A stretch of DNA of 64,000 bases from DATHZQ01 sp965216945 (GTDB lineage Bacteria > Actinomycetota > Acidimicrobiia > Spongiisociales > UBA5794), in the NCBI GenBank assembly GCA_965216945.1, contig CBDCGU010000003.1, positions 372,001 to 436,000 on the forward strand, in the 5' to 3' direction. Below the pieces are notes generated by a model. The model did no database searches. It was given only the letters and a program-made list of their open reading frames with translations, and was not told where the DNA came from. Shown in pieces: positions 25,430-31,865 of the stretch. Numbering within the stretch: position 1 is the first letter of the stretch; the number at the start of each line of letters is the position of its first letter. The position numbers were made by a program, and so were the translations under genes.

Positions 25430-25463
25430 GAGAGAGGACGCCGCCGAGGCGACGTCCTCTCTC
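25430..25463 (-). terminator. Terminator hairpin after pilin A1
   Basis: GAGAGAGGACG, 12-nt loop, CGTCCTCTCTC: an 11-bp perfect stem just past the stop of the last type A pilin (25486) and before tadE. It would insulate the abundant pilin mRNA from the assembly genes. Confidence 0.65.
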
Positions 25464-25485
25464 TTCGAGTCTCTGTGTCTCGGTA

Positions 25486-25686
25486 TCAGGAAGCGGGCTT
25501 CGGACCTGCTCCCGGATCCATGTTCGACTGAGTCTGATCGAACGCTGCAAAGACGTCCAGACCAAGCGCCGTCACCACCAGGATCGACACGACGGCGATC
25601 AGCGCCACCACGATCCCGTACTCCACCATCGTGGCGCCCTTCTCAGAGGCCTTCCAGGCCTGAAGAGCGGTCCAAAACTCCAGCAT
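25486..25686 (-). CDS. Flp pilin, type A, copy 1
   Basis: 66-aa prepilin: leader MLEFWTALQAWKASEKG, cleavage before ATMVEYG (Glu at +5), hydrophobic helix IVVALIAVVSILVVTALG, and a polar tail DQTQSNMDPGAGPKPAS. ATG 25686 has AAAGGA seven bases upstream. It is nearly identical to copies at 26299 and 27178 (Asn-Met here against Asn-Ile). These pilins would be the major pilus subunits; the processing peptidase TadV is not in the window. Confidence 0.93.
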   Translation of the reverse strand: MLEFWTALQAWKASEKGATMVEYGIVVALIAVVSILVVTALGLDVFAAFDQTQSNMDPGAGPKPAS

Positions 25687-25808
25687 ACGACTGTCCTTTC
25701 CACACATGGCCGGGATTTCCTACCACTGTGACCGGCCACATTTCTTCGCTCGTGGAACCAACCACAAGCCCTACCTGGCGATAGCTTCTCACGATCCCGG
25801 GCGGTGTA

Positions 25809-25827
25809 CATCACCAAAATGAATGAA
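25809..25827 (-). promoter_or_regulatory. Conserved upstream element of pilin A1
   Basis: TTCATTCATTTTGGTGATG on the minus strand, 123 bp before the pilin start; CAGGTAGGGCT follows 50 bases downstream of its first base. Same family as the elements at 25291, 26623 and 27512. Confidence 0.52.
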
Positions 25828-25932
25828 AGTCTCTGGCCGGCCGGGCAGCGGATTTCGTCGATATGGCAGGTCTTTCGCCCGGGGGGAGGCTGTGCCACGA
25901 AAGGGGGGCTCCACTGGCTCCGGACGCGAGCG

Positions 25933-25956
25933 AAGGGCGCCCAGGTCGGCACCCTT
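25933..25956 (-). terminator. Hairpin after pilin B, copy 1
   Basis: AAGGGCGCC, short loop, GGCACCCTT with one mismatch; 42 bp past the pilin stop and repeated exactly after the other B copy. No U-run; termination is likely but not certain. Confidence 0.5.
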
Positions 25957-25998
25957 CAATAGCTCTGTTGCTGCTTCGTGCTGCTTTGTGCCGACCGA

Positions 25999-26199
25999 CT
26001 ACGGCGTTGCCGGGGTCGGTCCGGGCCCGTCGAACGACGACTGCGCCATGTCGAACTGGCCGAACACATCGAGGCCGACCGCCGTCACCACCAGAATCGA
26101 CACCAAGGCGATCAACGCCACCACGATCCCGTACTCCATCATCGTGGCGCCTCGCTCCGCTGCCATCGATGCCTCGAGGTCCACCCACCATCTCTGCAT
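25999..26199 (-). CDS. Flp pilin, type B, copy 1
   Basis: 66-aa prepilin: leader MQRWWVDLEASMAAERG, processing before ATMMEYG, helix IVVALIALVSILVVTAVG, tail FDMAQSSFDGPGPTPATP. It differs from the other B copy only by Met for Val before the Glu. GAGGAGGAAGGA lies upstream of ATG 26199. Only about 50 bp separate its start from the hairpin after pilin A (26249), so it may depend on read-through from the A copy upstream. Confidence 0.92.
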   Translation of the reverse strand: MQRWWVDLEASMAAERGATMMEYGIVVALIALVSILVVTAVGLDVFGQFDMAQSSFDGPGPTPATP

Positions 26200-26248
26200 C
26201 GTCTCGGTCCTTCCTCCTCGACCGCAACCTCAGAGGTCAGGAAAAGGG

Positions 26249-26279
26249 GTGAGGGGGCACCGTTGCGGCGCCCCCTCAC
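26249..26279 (-). terminator. Hairpin between pilin A2 and pilin B1
   Basis: GTGAGGGGGC, inner partial pairs and loop, GCCCCCTCAC: a 10-bp perfect outer stem 20 bp past the pilin A stop. The same hairpin recurs at 27128 after the next A copy. It may terminate fully or attenuate, setting a higher A to B ratio. Confidence 0.65.
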
Positions 26280-26298
26280 TCCATTGCTCTCGACTCGC

Positions 26299-26499
26299 TC
26301 AGGAAGCGGGCTTGGGGCCGGCTCCCGGATCGATGTTCGACTGCGTCTGATCGAACGCTGCAAAGACGTCCAAACCAAGCGCCGTCACCACCAGGATCGA
26401 CACGACGGCGATCAACGCCACCACAATCCCGTACTCCACCATCGTGGCGCCCTTCTCAGAGGCCTTCCAGGCCTGAAGAGCGGTCCAAAACTCCAGCAT
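26299..26499 (-). CDS. Flp pilin, type A, copy 2
   Basis: 66-aa prepilin with the A-type leader, ATMVEYG processing site and tail DQTQSNIDPGAGPKPAS. ATG 26499 has AAAGGA seven bases upstream, identical to copy 1; an in-frame upstream ATG at 26556 lacks support. The unit from its terminator to its start (26249-26499) is repeated with few changes at 27128-27378. Confidence 0.93.
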   Translation of the reverse strand: MLEFWTALQAWKASEKGATMVEYGIVVALIAVVSILVVTALGLDVFAAFDQTQSNIDPGAGPKPAS

Positions 26500-26622
26500 A
26501 CGACTGTCCTTTCCACGAGCTCCCCGCCACCGCCTACCAACCCGACGGGATCGCATGTCCTTGCCCGTGGATCTCCACGAGCCCTACCTGTGCAGCAGCA
26601 TTGCAGACGTGATGCCGGGACA

Positions 26623-26641
26623 CGTCACCAAAATGAATGAA
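26623..26641 (-). promoter_or_regulatory. Conserved upstream element of pilin A2
   Basis: TTCATTCATTTTGGTGACG on the minus strand, 124 bp before the pilin start, followed about 50 bases later by CAGGTAGGGCT. One base differs from the element at 25809. Confidence 0.52.
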
Positions 26642-26695
26642 AGGGCCATCGACTCTCCCGTCGACGCGGCGGCGCCCGGGCTCCGGACGCGAGCG

Positions 26696-26719
26696 AAGGG
26701 CGCCCAGGTCGGCACCCTT
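26696..26719 (-). terminator. Hairpin after pilin B, copy 2
   Basis: Identical to the hairpin at 25933-25956 and at the same distance past the pilin stop. Confidence 0.5.
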
Positions 26720-26761
26720 CAATAGCTCTGTTGCTGCTTTGTGCTGCTCCGCGCTGACCGA

Positions 26762-26962
26762 CTACGGCGTTGCCGGGGTCGGTCCGGGCCCGTCGAACGA
26801 CGACTGCGCCATGTCGAACTGGCCGAACACATCGAGGCCGACCGCCGTCACCACCAGAATCGACACCAAGGCGATCAACGCCACCACGATCCCGTACTCC
26901 ACCATCGTGGCGCCTCGCTCCGCTGCCATCGATGCCTCGAGGTCCACCCACCATCTCTGCAT
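26762..26962 (-). CDS. Flp pilin, type B, copy 2
   Basis: 66-aa prepilin, identical to the copy at 25999 except Val in the processing motif ATMVEYG. The same GAGAAGGAAGGA-like purine-rich ribosome site precedes ATG 26962. About 165 bp separate it from the hairpin after pilin A3, room for its own promoter, unlike copy 1. Confidence 0.92.
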   Translation of the reverse strand: MQRWWVDLEASMAAERGATMVEYGIVVALIALVSILVVTAVGLDVFGQFDMAQSSFDGPGPTPATP

Positions 26963-27127
26963 CGTCTCGGTCCTTCCTTCTCGACCGCAACCTCACACGG
27001 TCCTACGGTCATACCATCCTGCGGCCTCCCGGCCACACTGTCATCCACAAGGTTGGGGATTCGGCGCCAGCCGGTCGCGGTCGGCGTCGACAACCCGCAA
27101 ACCCCTCCGGATCGCGATCGGTGACGA

Positions 27128-27158
27128 GTGAGGGGGCACCGTTGCGGCGCCCCCTCAC
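27128..27158 (-). terminator. Hairpin after pilin A3
   Basis: Same 31-nt hairpin as at 26249, 19 bp past the pilin A3 stop (27178); 10-bp GC stem. Confidence 0.65.
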
Positions 27159-27177
27159 AGCATTGCTCTCGACTCGC

Positions 27178-27378
27178 TCAGGAAGCGGGCTTGGGGCCGG
27201 CTCCCGGATCGATGTTCGACTGGGTCTGATCGAACGCGTTGAAGACGTCCAAACCAAGCGCCGTCACCACCAGGATCGACACGACGGCGATCAACGCCAC
27301 CACGATCCCGTACTCCACCATCGTGGCGCCCTTCTCAGAGGCCTTCCAGGCCTGAAGAGCGGTCCAAAACTGCAGCAT
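27178..27378 (-). CDS. Flp pilin, type A, copy 3
   Basis: 66-aa prepilin MLQFWTALQAWKASEKG|ATMVEYG..., with Gln for Glu at position 3 and FNAFDQTQSN for FAAFDQTQSN. AAAGGAG lies seven bases before ATG 27378. As the most upstream gene of the minus-strand array it may be the original of the set. Its leader has the 19-nt element at 27512 and several GGTAG boxes. Confidence 0.93.
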   Translation of the reverse strand: MLQFWTALQAWKASEKGATMVEYGIVVALIAVVSILVVTALGLDVFNAFDQTQSNIDPGAGPKPAS

Positions 27379-27511
27379 GCCGCTGCTCCTTTCATTCCCA
27401 CCTTGGCCCCACCAGACACCTACCACTTGCCCGATCGAGACCTCTACCTGACCCGTAGGACTCTCTAGGAGCTCTACGTAGCGGGAGATTGCCACGACCC
27501 ACGGCGACCGT

Positions 27512-27530
27512 CATCGCAAGATTTGATGAA
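27512..27530 (-). promoter_or_regulatory. Conserved upstream element of pilin A3
   Basis: TTCATCAAATCTTGCGATG on the minus strand, 134 bp before the pilin start; closest to the tadE element. TACGTAG follows 50 bases on, with CAGGTAG further down. Confidence 0.5.
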
Positions 27531-27581
27531 TCATCGACGCATCGGCTCGGCCCGTTGCGCCGGAGCGGGACTGGATCAGGG

Positions 27582-28310
27582 TCAGATCTTGGCGCCCTCG
27601 CCGGAGATCTGCTCCGCAAGCCAGCCTGACTGGCGTGCCTTGGCGGCGGCCGCCAGCTGCGAGCGAACACCCAGCTTCATCAGGATGGACCTGATCTGAG
27701 ACCGCACCGTGGCCACCGACACGTACGACTCCTCAGCGATCTCGGCCGCACTCAGTCCTTGGCATATCATCATCAGCACCTCGGCCTCACGGGCGGTCAG
27801 ATCGTCAAAGCTCGCAAGCCGCCGGCGACGTCTCGTGCGCTCTGCACGGAGCTTCGAGATGAGGTCGAGTCGCTCGTTCTCGCTGACCATCGGATTCCCT
27901 GCGGCGGCCTTGGACAGCCCCTCGAGCACGGCACCCGCCGGCATGCCTTTGTAGAGCACACCCGAAGCACCTGCTTCGAGACACTCCGCAACGATCAGAC
28001 TGCCGGCATCTGCCGTCACCACGAGAACCGGGATACCCATGTCGACGATCTCAGGGAGAAACGTGGTCGACTTGCCGATCTCACCTCCCAGATGGAGATC
28101 CAGGATCACCACGTCCGGACGATCCATGCGAAGGTTGGCAAGAATCGCTTCCTTCGTCGTCGCCTCGATCACCCTGGCGCCGACGCCGTAGCGTTCCAAC
28201 ACCTCGACGAGTGTCTCTGCCAGCATCACGTGATCGTCGATCACAGCGACGCTTCGCACGACGCTCGGCCCGGTGTCCTCCACCAGGAGGTCGTGGCTGA
28301 ATGCGCTCAT
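27582..28310 (-). CDS. LuxR-type response regulator at head of tad locus
   Basis: 242 aa. A receiver domain (about 20-140) with DDH near the start, phospho-acceptor Asp in DVVILDLHLGGEIG, the Lys of GVLYKGMPAG, then a LuxR-type helix-turn-helix (LTAREAEVLMMICQGLSAAEIAEESYVSVATVRSQ region, about 165-225). It is the first gene upstream of the pilin array on the same strand, so control of pilus genes is a reasonable inference. No partner kinase is adjacent. The 9-bp tandem repeat lies in its upstream region. Confidence 0.87.
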   Translation of the reverse strand: MSAFSHDLLVEDTGPSVVRSVAVIDDHVMLAETLVEVLERYGVGARVIEATTKEAILANLRMDRPDVVILDLHLGGEIGKSTTFLPEIVDMGIPVLVVTADAGSLIVAECLEAGASGVLYKGMPAGAVLEGLSKAAAGNPMVSENERLDLISKLRAERTRRRRRLASFDDLTAREAEVLMMICQGLSAAEIAEESYVSVATVRSQIRSILMKLGVRSQLAAAAKARQSGWLAEQISGEGAKI

Positions 28311-28537
28311 GTCCTACCACCCATGCCCATCCCAGGGGGCCCTTCCAGCCCGCCTCGATCAAGCCACCACAGCGCGATTGCTTCCATCGCAGTCATATTT
28401 CACGGCCCTTCAACCTGTGTGCCCACCCAACGTCATCTACCGGGCACAGGCGATATCGTGGCATGCGCTCCCAAACACCGCAAAGGGTCGCTCGCCCCAT
28501 TTGCTTGCTGCAAGCAACAAGGCCGCCACGCTGGGGC

Positions 28538-28626
28538 GAAGGTCGGAAAGGTCGGAAAGGTCGGAAAGGTCGGAAAGGTCGGAAAGGTCGGAAAGGTCGG
28601 AAAGGTCGGAAAGGTCGGAAAGGTCG
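28538..28626. repeat. 9-bp tandem repeat (GAAAGGTCG)n
   Basis: Nine perfect copies of GAAAGGTCG from 28546 to 28626, preceded by one shortened copy from 28538. A run this regular should expand and contract by slippage. It lies about 230 bp upstream of the tad response regulator. Confidence 0.95.
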
Positions 28627-28658
28627 GGCGGCGCCGGCCGTTGGGTGCCGGCGCCGCC
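28627..28658. terminator. Very stable 12-bp hairpin
   Basis: GGCGGCGCCGGC, 8-nt loop, GCCGGCGCCGCC: perfect 12-bp stem abutting the tandem repeat. Without a U-run on either side, its role as terminator is uncertain; it may stop transcription from ssrA into the repeat. Confidence 0.4.
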
Positions 28659-28884
28659 TCCGTCGCGTGGCGTCATTCCACCACCGTGACGACCTCGAGA
28701 TGTGCAAATGGCGGCGATCGTTGCGGGACTCACAGGACGGGCGATCGTCGGGTCGCGGCGAGGACCCGATGCGGCGGGCAGCGATCGCTCGAGGCAAGTC
28801 TGCCCCGTCTCGGCGAACCCGACATCGTCACAAATGCGGAAACCGACTCCGAGGAGACCGTAACGCCTCGACGTCCGCAGAATG

Positions 28885-28912
28885 CGAATGGCCTCCGGGA
28901 GGAGGCCATTCG
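28885..28912 (-). terminator. Terminator of ssrA
   Basis: CGAATGGCCTCC, tetraloop, GGAGGCCATTCG: perfect 12-bp stem starting exactly after the tmRNA 3' end. Confidence 0.75.
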
Positions 28913-29263
28913 TGGAGGTGGGGGGAGTCGAACCCCCGTCCCATGAGGTTTCAGCGTCGGCATCTCCGAGCGCAGCCAACAGCGAGCTTTCGGGCTGCGA
29001 ACCGCTGTCGGCACGTTGTCCTCAGCCCTATCCGGAGCAATCTTGACCGCCGGTCTCCGGAACCCCGGCGGCTGCGTCCTGCATTGCGTTGCCCGGTTCC
29101 GGCGAGGCAGGCACCCCCCGGGCGGACAGGCTGCTAGTTGTTAGGCAGCCAGTGCCATTTCGTTGTCGGCACGTATTGGTTTCCCGGCTTTTAACGAGGA
29201 CTCCGGGGTACCTCGGCTCGCTTCCGGCGCATCGACCCTCACAGTCGAAACCGTGTCACCCCC
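28913..29263 (-). ncRNA. ssrA: tmRNA (ssrA)
   Basis: 351-nt tmRNA on the minus strand. The 5' end GGGGGTGACACGGTTTCGAC pairs as acceptor stem (GGGGGTG with CACCTCC, one G-U pair) with the 3' end; the T-arm is GGGGGTTCGACTCCCCC; the CCA tail is not encoded. The tag frame ends at 29141 with stop TAA and reads A-G-K-P-I-R-A-D-N-E-M-A-L-A-A if the resume codon is GCC at 29188, ending in the usual ALAA degron. A TACAAT box lies 27 bp upstream (29290-29295). With SmpB (30193, same strand) it rescues stalled ribosomes. Confidence 0.93.
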
Positions 29264-29336
29264 GTGACACTGAACGCATCAGCTCGCCCATTGTAACGGG
29301 GCATGAAGTCACATTGTTCCCGTCTCACCCCAGAGG

Positions 29337-29342
29337 GATAAT
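29337..29342 (+). promoter_or_regulatory. -10 box of probable leaderless transcript
   Basis: GATAAT followed by six bases and GTG 29349, the start of the TlpA-like gene. Confidence 0.5.
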
Positions 29343-29348
29343 GCTCCG

Positions 29349-30182
29349 GTGATCGAACCAGACACACCCCTCGACGACGCTCTCCCCTCGACATCCCACC
29401 CCCCGCCTGGCGGCGGCAGTACCGGCGTGTGGCTCGCCGCCTTGGCTGTTGCCGTCGGCGTCGCGATTCTGGCATTGCAGATCGTCACCCTGCAGACGGC
29501 CGGCGGCGCACGCAGCGCAGCGGCGGACGCCGGCGCTACGGCGGCGGAGGCGGCAGGGCGTCTCGGGGCCATCCAGGGTGAGATGAAGGCACTCGCCGAC
29601 CAGGTCGACGAGCTCGAGTCGGACCTCGCAAGCGCTCGTTTCGAACCGAGCGTCGACGCCGGCGACAGGTCATCGCCGAACGGGACGCAGGGGCTGCCGC
29701 CCTACCCGGGGTCGGGAGCCGATCCGGCGGTTCAAGCGTCGATGCGGCTGCCGGCGGTCACGGGAGACGAGTACTACTCCGGGGAGCGCATCACCGTTGC
29801 GGCGGACGGCGACCGCGCCACCGCCTGGCTCATCTGGGCGCACTGGTGCCCGCATTGCCAGCGTGAGCTTCCCGATCTCGCCGAGTTCTGGTCGGTGTCA
29901 GCCGAGGACTACCCCCACGTCAGGGTCGTGACGGTGAGCTCGGCGATCGACGAGGCGCGAGGCAACCCGCTGACTGCCTACCTGGAGGATTCGCAGTTCC
30001 CGTTCCCCGTGCTCGTGGACGAATCCGGGTCGCTGGCCGCGACGTTCGGGACAACGGCCTTTCCCTTCTGGGTGATCACGGGTCCGGATGGACGTGTGCT
30101 CTTCCGCCAACCGGGCGCATTTGGTGCCGATCAGCTCGCCGGTCTCTTCACGAGCGTCGAGGAGTTCGTGGGCGCCGGTTGA
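29349..30182 (+). CDS. TlpA-like membrane-anchored thioredoxin-fold protein
   Basis: 277 aa. A Pro-rich cytoplasmic start, a membrane helix (about 27-48), a helical Ala/Glu-rich stretch that may be a short coiled coil (50-100), a linker, and a thioredoxin-like domain (about 130-275) with active site WAHWCPHCQRELPDL and cis-Pro region TAFPFWVI. It probably oxidises or reduces Cys pairs outside the membrane, as TlpA/ResA-type proteins do. GTG 29349 follows GATAAT by six bases. It converges with smpB. Confidence 0.85.
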   Translation: MIEPDTPLDDALPSTSHPPPGGGSTGVWLAALAVAVGVAILALQIVTLQTAGGARSAAADAGATAAEAAGRLGAIQGEMKALADQVDELESDLASARFEPSVDAGDRSSPNGTQGLPPYPGSGADPAVQASMRLPAVTGDEYYSGERITVAADGDRATAWLIWAHWCPHCQRELPDLAEFWSVSAEDYPHVRVVTVSSAIDEARGNPLTAYLEDSQFPFPVLVDESGSLAATFGTTAFPFWVITGPDGRVLFRQPGAFGADQLAGLFTSVEEFVGAG

Positions 30183-30192
30183 CCTGACGCGC

Positions 30193-30663
30193 TCAGCGAC
30201 GCCGGCCGCGGGCTCGGTCCATCTCGCGCTTGATCTCGCGCTCTTTGATACGCTGGCGCTTGTCGAGTGTGCGCCGGCCCTTCGCCAGTGCCAGCTCGAC
30301 CTTGGCGAGGCCTTTGGTGAAGTAGACGCTCAGCGGGATCAAGGTGAGTCCCTGCTCGTTGACCTTGCCGATCAGACGCTCGATCTCCCGCCGGTGGAGC
30401 AGCAACTTCCGGGGCCGTTCCGGCTCGTGGCCACCGTCGCGGGCGAATTGGTAGGGAGCGATGTGCATGCTCTCGAGCCAGAGCTCCCCATGGCGGTAGT
30501 CGGCGTAGGCGTCCTTGATCTGGACCTGACCTGCGCGAAGGCTCTTCACCTCACTCCCCCGCAAGACCACGCCACATTCGAAGGTCTCCAGAATGTCGTA
30601 GTCGTGGCGAGCGCGCCGGTTGCTGGCAACAACCTTGCGCCCCCCGGAATCGTCGCGCGACAT
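30193..30663 (-). CDS. smpB: SsrA-binding protein SmpB
   Basis: 156 aa, usual length. Family motifs are NRRARHDYDILETFECGVVL, GSEVKSLRAGQVQIKDAYA, RPRKLLLHRREI and a basic C-terminal tail (KGRRTLDKRQRIKEREIKRE) that enters the decoding centre. It delivers tmRNA to stalled ribosomes; ssrA lies 0.9 kb downstream on the same strand. ATG 30663 overlaps the peptidase stop (ATGA). Confidence 0.97.
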   Translation of the reverse strand: MSRDDSGGRKVVASNRRARHDYDILETFECGVVLRGSEVKSLRAGQVQIKDAYADYRHGELWLESMHIAPYQFARDGGHEPERPRKLLLHRREIERLIGKVNEQGLTLIPLSVYFTKGLAKVELALAKGRRTLDKRQRIKEREIKREMDRARGRRR

Positions 30664-31865
30664 CAGAGATACGGTACGGGGTCAACGGGCACACCGTCGA
30701 CACGCACCTCGAAATGGAGGTGGGGGCCCGTGGAGAAGCCGGTCGATCCGACGTACCCGACGGTGGCGCCGGCTTCGATCTGGCTCCCGTAGCCGACGGC
30801 CAGCGATGATTGGTGGGCATACAGCGTGGCCACGCCCCCGCCATGGTCGATGACCACCGTGTTGCCATAGCCTCCGTAAGGACCGGCCAGAATCACCCGG
30901 CCCGAGGCGGCGGCGCGTATCGCCTGGCCATGGGGTGCGGTGAAGTCGAGACCCGTGTGCATACGGACGTAACCCAAGATCGGGTGAACACGCGGGCCAA
31001 AGGGCGACGTGATCGCCCCCGGAACCGGTCGCACAAATGTGCTGGGTGCCGATTCGCCCCCGCCCGAGGCGCTCGACTGCTCGGCACGGATGGCTTCTTT
31101 GATCCGAGCCTGTTCTGCCTCGAGCGCCTGGAGCTCTCCCTCGAATTGCGTGATCTCGCTCGCCAGCACATCGAGAAGTCTCTTCTGGCGTGCGAGCTCG
31201 GCCTCGATGGCCGCCTGTTGCTCCGCCTGCTTCGCTTCCAGTTCGGTGAGCTCTGCGGCGACGGAGCCGAGGGCGGCAACCTCACCGGCCAGCTCGGCTT
31301 GGCGAAGGGCGATCCGCTCTGCTTGACGCTGCTCGGTCTCCCGGAGGGCCTCGTACACCACGATGTCACGGTCGTTGGCCGCAGAGATCGCATCGAGATA
31401 GCCCATGCCGACAGAAATGTCCGCCAGCCGGTCTGCCGCCAGCGCCAGGTAGGCCTCGTCCTGGCCCGCCGTCATATAGAGCTGACGCGCCCACTGCTCG
31501 GCGTCGTCTCTGGAGTCGGCGACCTCTCCGCGTGTGACCTCGAGCTCGGCGTGCATGGCAGCGAGGTCGGCCCGCACGTCAGCGAGGAGCTGCTCGTGGG
31601 TGGCGAGTTTCTGCCGAGCCGTCTCGAGCTCGAGTCTGGTGCGATTCAGCTCTGCGATCATCTGATCCAGCAGACCCTCGGTGGCAACGAGGTCGGCCGC
31701 CACCGAGGACCGTTCCGCAGCCGTGGCGTCGATCTGGGCGTTCACGGACTCGACGCGAGCCTGCACGTCGGCGAGGTCCTCTTCGAGGTCGTAAGCCCCG
31801 GCGGGTACGGCCAACGCGACAACGGAAGCCACGGCGGTCAGCACGAGGGGAAGCCTGCGGCTCAC
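30663..31865 (-). CDS. M23 peptidase with coiled coil, EnvC-like, in ftsEX operon
   Basis: 400 aa. Signal peptide (1-24), a long coiled coil (about 25-265) in two halves, a Ser/Gly linker, and a LytM/M23 domain (about 280-400). The zinc motifs HTGLD and HLHFE are intact, so it may itself cut peptidoglycan cross-links, unlike the degenerate E. coli EnvC. The coiled coil would dock on FtsX, whose stop overlaps this gene's GTG (GTGA). Together with FtsE and FtsX it links ATP hydrolysis inside to wall cutting during division. Confidence 0.9.
   Translation of the reverse strand: MSRRLPLVLTAVASVVALAVPAGAYDLEEDLADVQARVESVNAQIDATAAERSSVAADLVATEGLLDQMIAELNRTRLELETARQKLATHEQLLADVRADLAAMHAELEVTRGEVADSRDDAEQWARQLYMTAGQDEAYLALAADRLADISVGMGYLDAISAANDRDIVVYEALRETEQRQAERIALRQAELAGEVAALGSVAAELTELEAKQAEQQAAIEAELARQKRLLDVLASEITQFEGELQALEAEQARIKEAIRAEQSSASGGGESAPSTFVRPVPGAITSPFGPRVHPILGYVRMHTGLDFTAPHGQAIRAAASGRVILAGPYGGYGNTVVIDHGGGVATLYAHQSSLAVGYGSQIEAGATVGYVGSTGFSTGPHLHFEVRVDGVPVDPVPYL

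Larger units (their letters stand above)
25918..26231. repeat. Duplicated pilin B cassette, copy 1 (other copy 26681-26994)
   Basis: About 314 bp repeated 763 bp further on with only a handful of differences, both inside and outside the pilin gene. The unit covers the downstream hairpin, pilin B and its ribosome site. High identity in non-coding parts points to recent duplication or gene conversion. Confidence 0.85.
26681..26994. repeat. Duplicated pilin B cassette, copy 2
   Basis: Second copy of the unit at 25918-26231, at a constant offset of 763 bp across gene, hairpin and ribosome site. Confidence 0.85.
28311..28884. other. Intergenic region upstream of response regulator
   Basis: About 570 bp without a supported gene. 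It contains the regulator's promoter region, a 9-bp tandem repeat (28538-28626) and, directly next to it, a very stable hairpin (28627-28658). Open frames across the repeat encode only three-residue repeats and are rejected as genes. Confidence 0.5.

Noticed and set aside
25290..27257. Arg/Pro-rich frames opposite the pilin genes
   Set aside because: They arise from the repeated pilin cassettes in the wrong frame and carry no domain.
27582..28310. Regulator as partner of the kinase at 3024
   Set aside because: That kinase already has a coupled regulator and lies 24 kb away.
28538..28626. Possible CRISPR array
   Set aside because: Units are 9 bp without spacers, and no cas genes are near.
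28393..28979. Frames across the 9-bp repeat encoding KVG, RKG, SER, DLS or PFR repeats
   Set aside because: All frames give simple repeats because 9 is a multiple of 3; none has a start site, ribosome site or domain, and one runs into ssrA.
28913..28990. Possible tRNA gene (T-arm and acceptor sequence)
   Set aside because: The T-arm belongs to the tmRNA; the D-arm/anticodon arm is absent and the 5' half lies 300 bp away at 29263.
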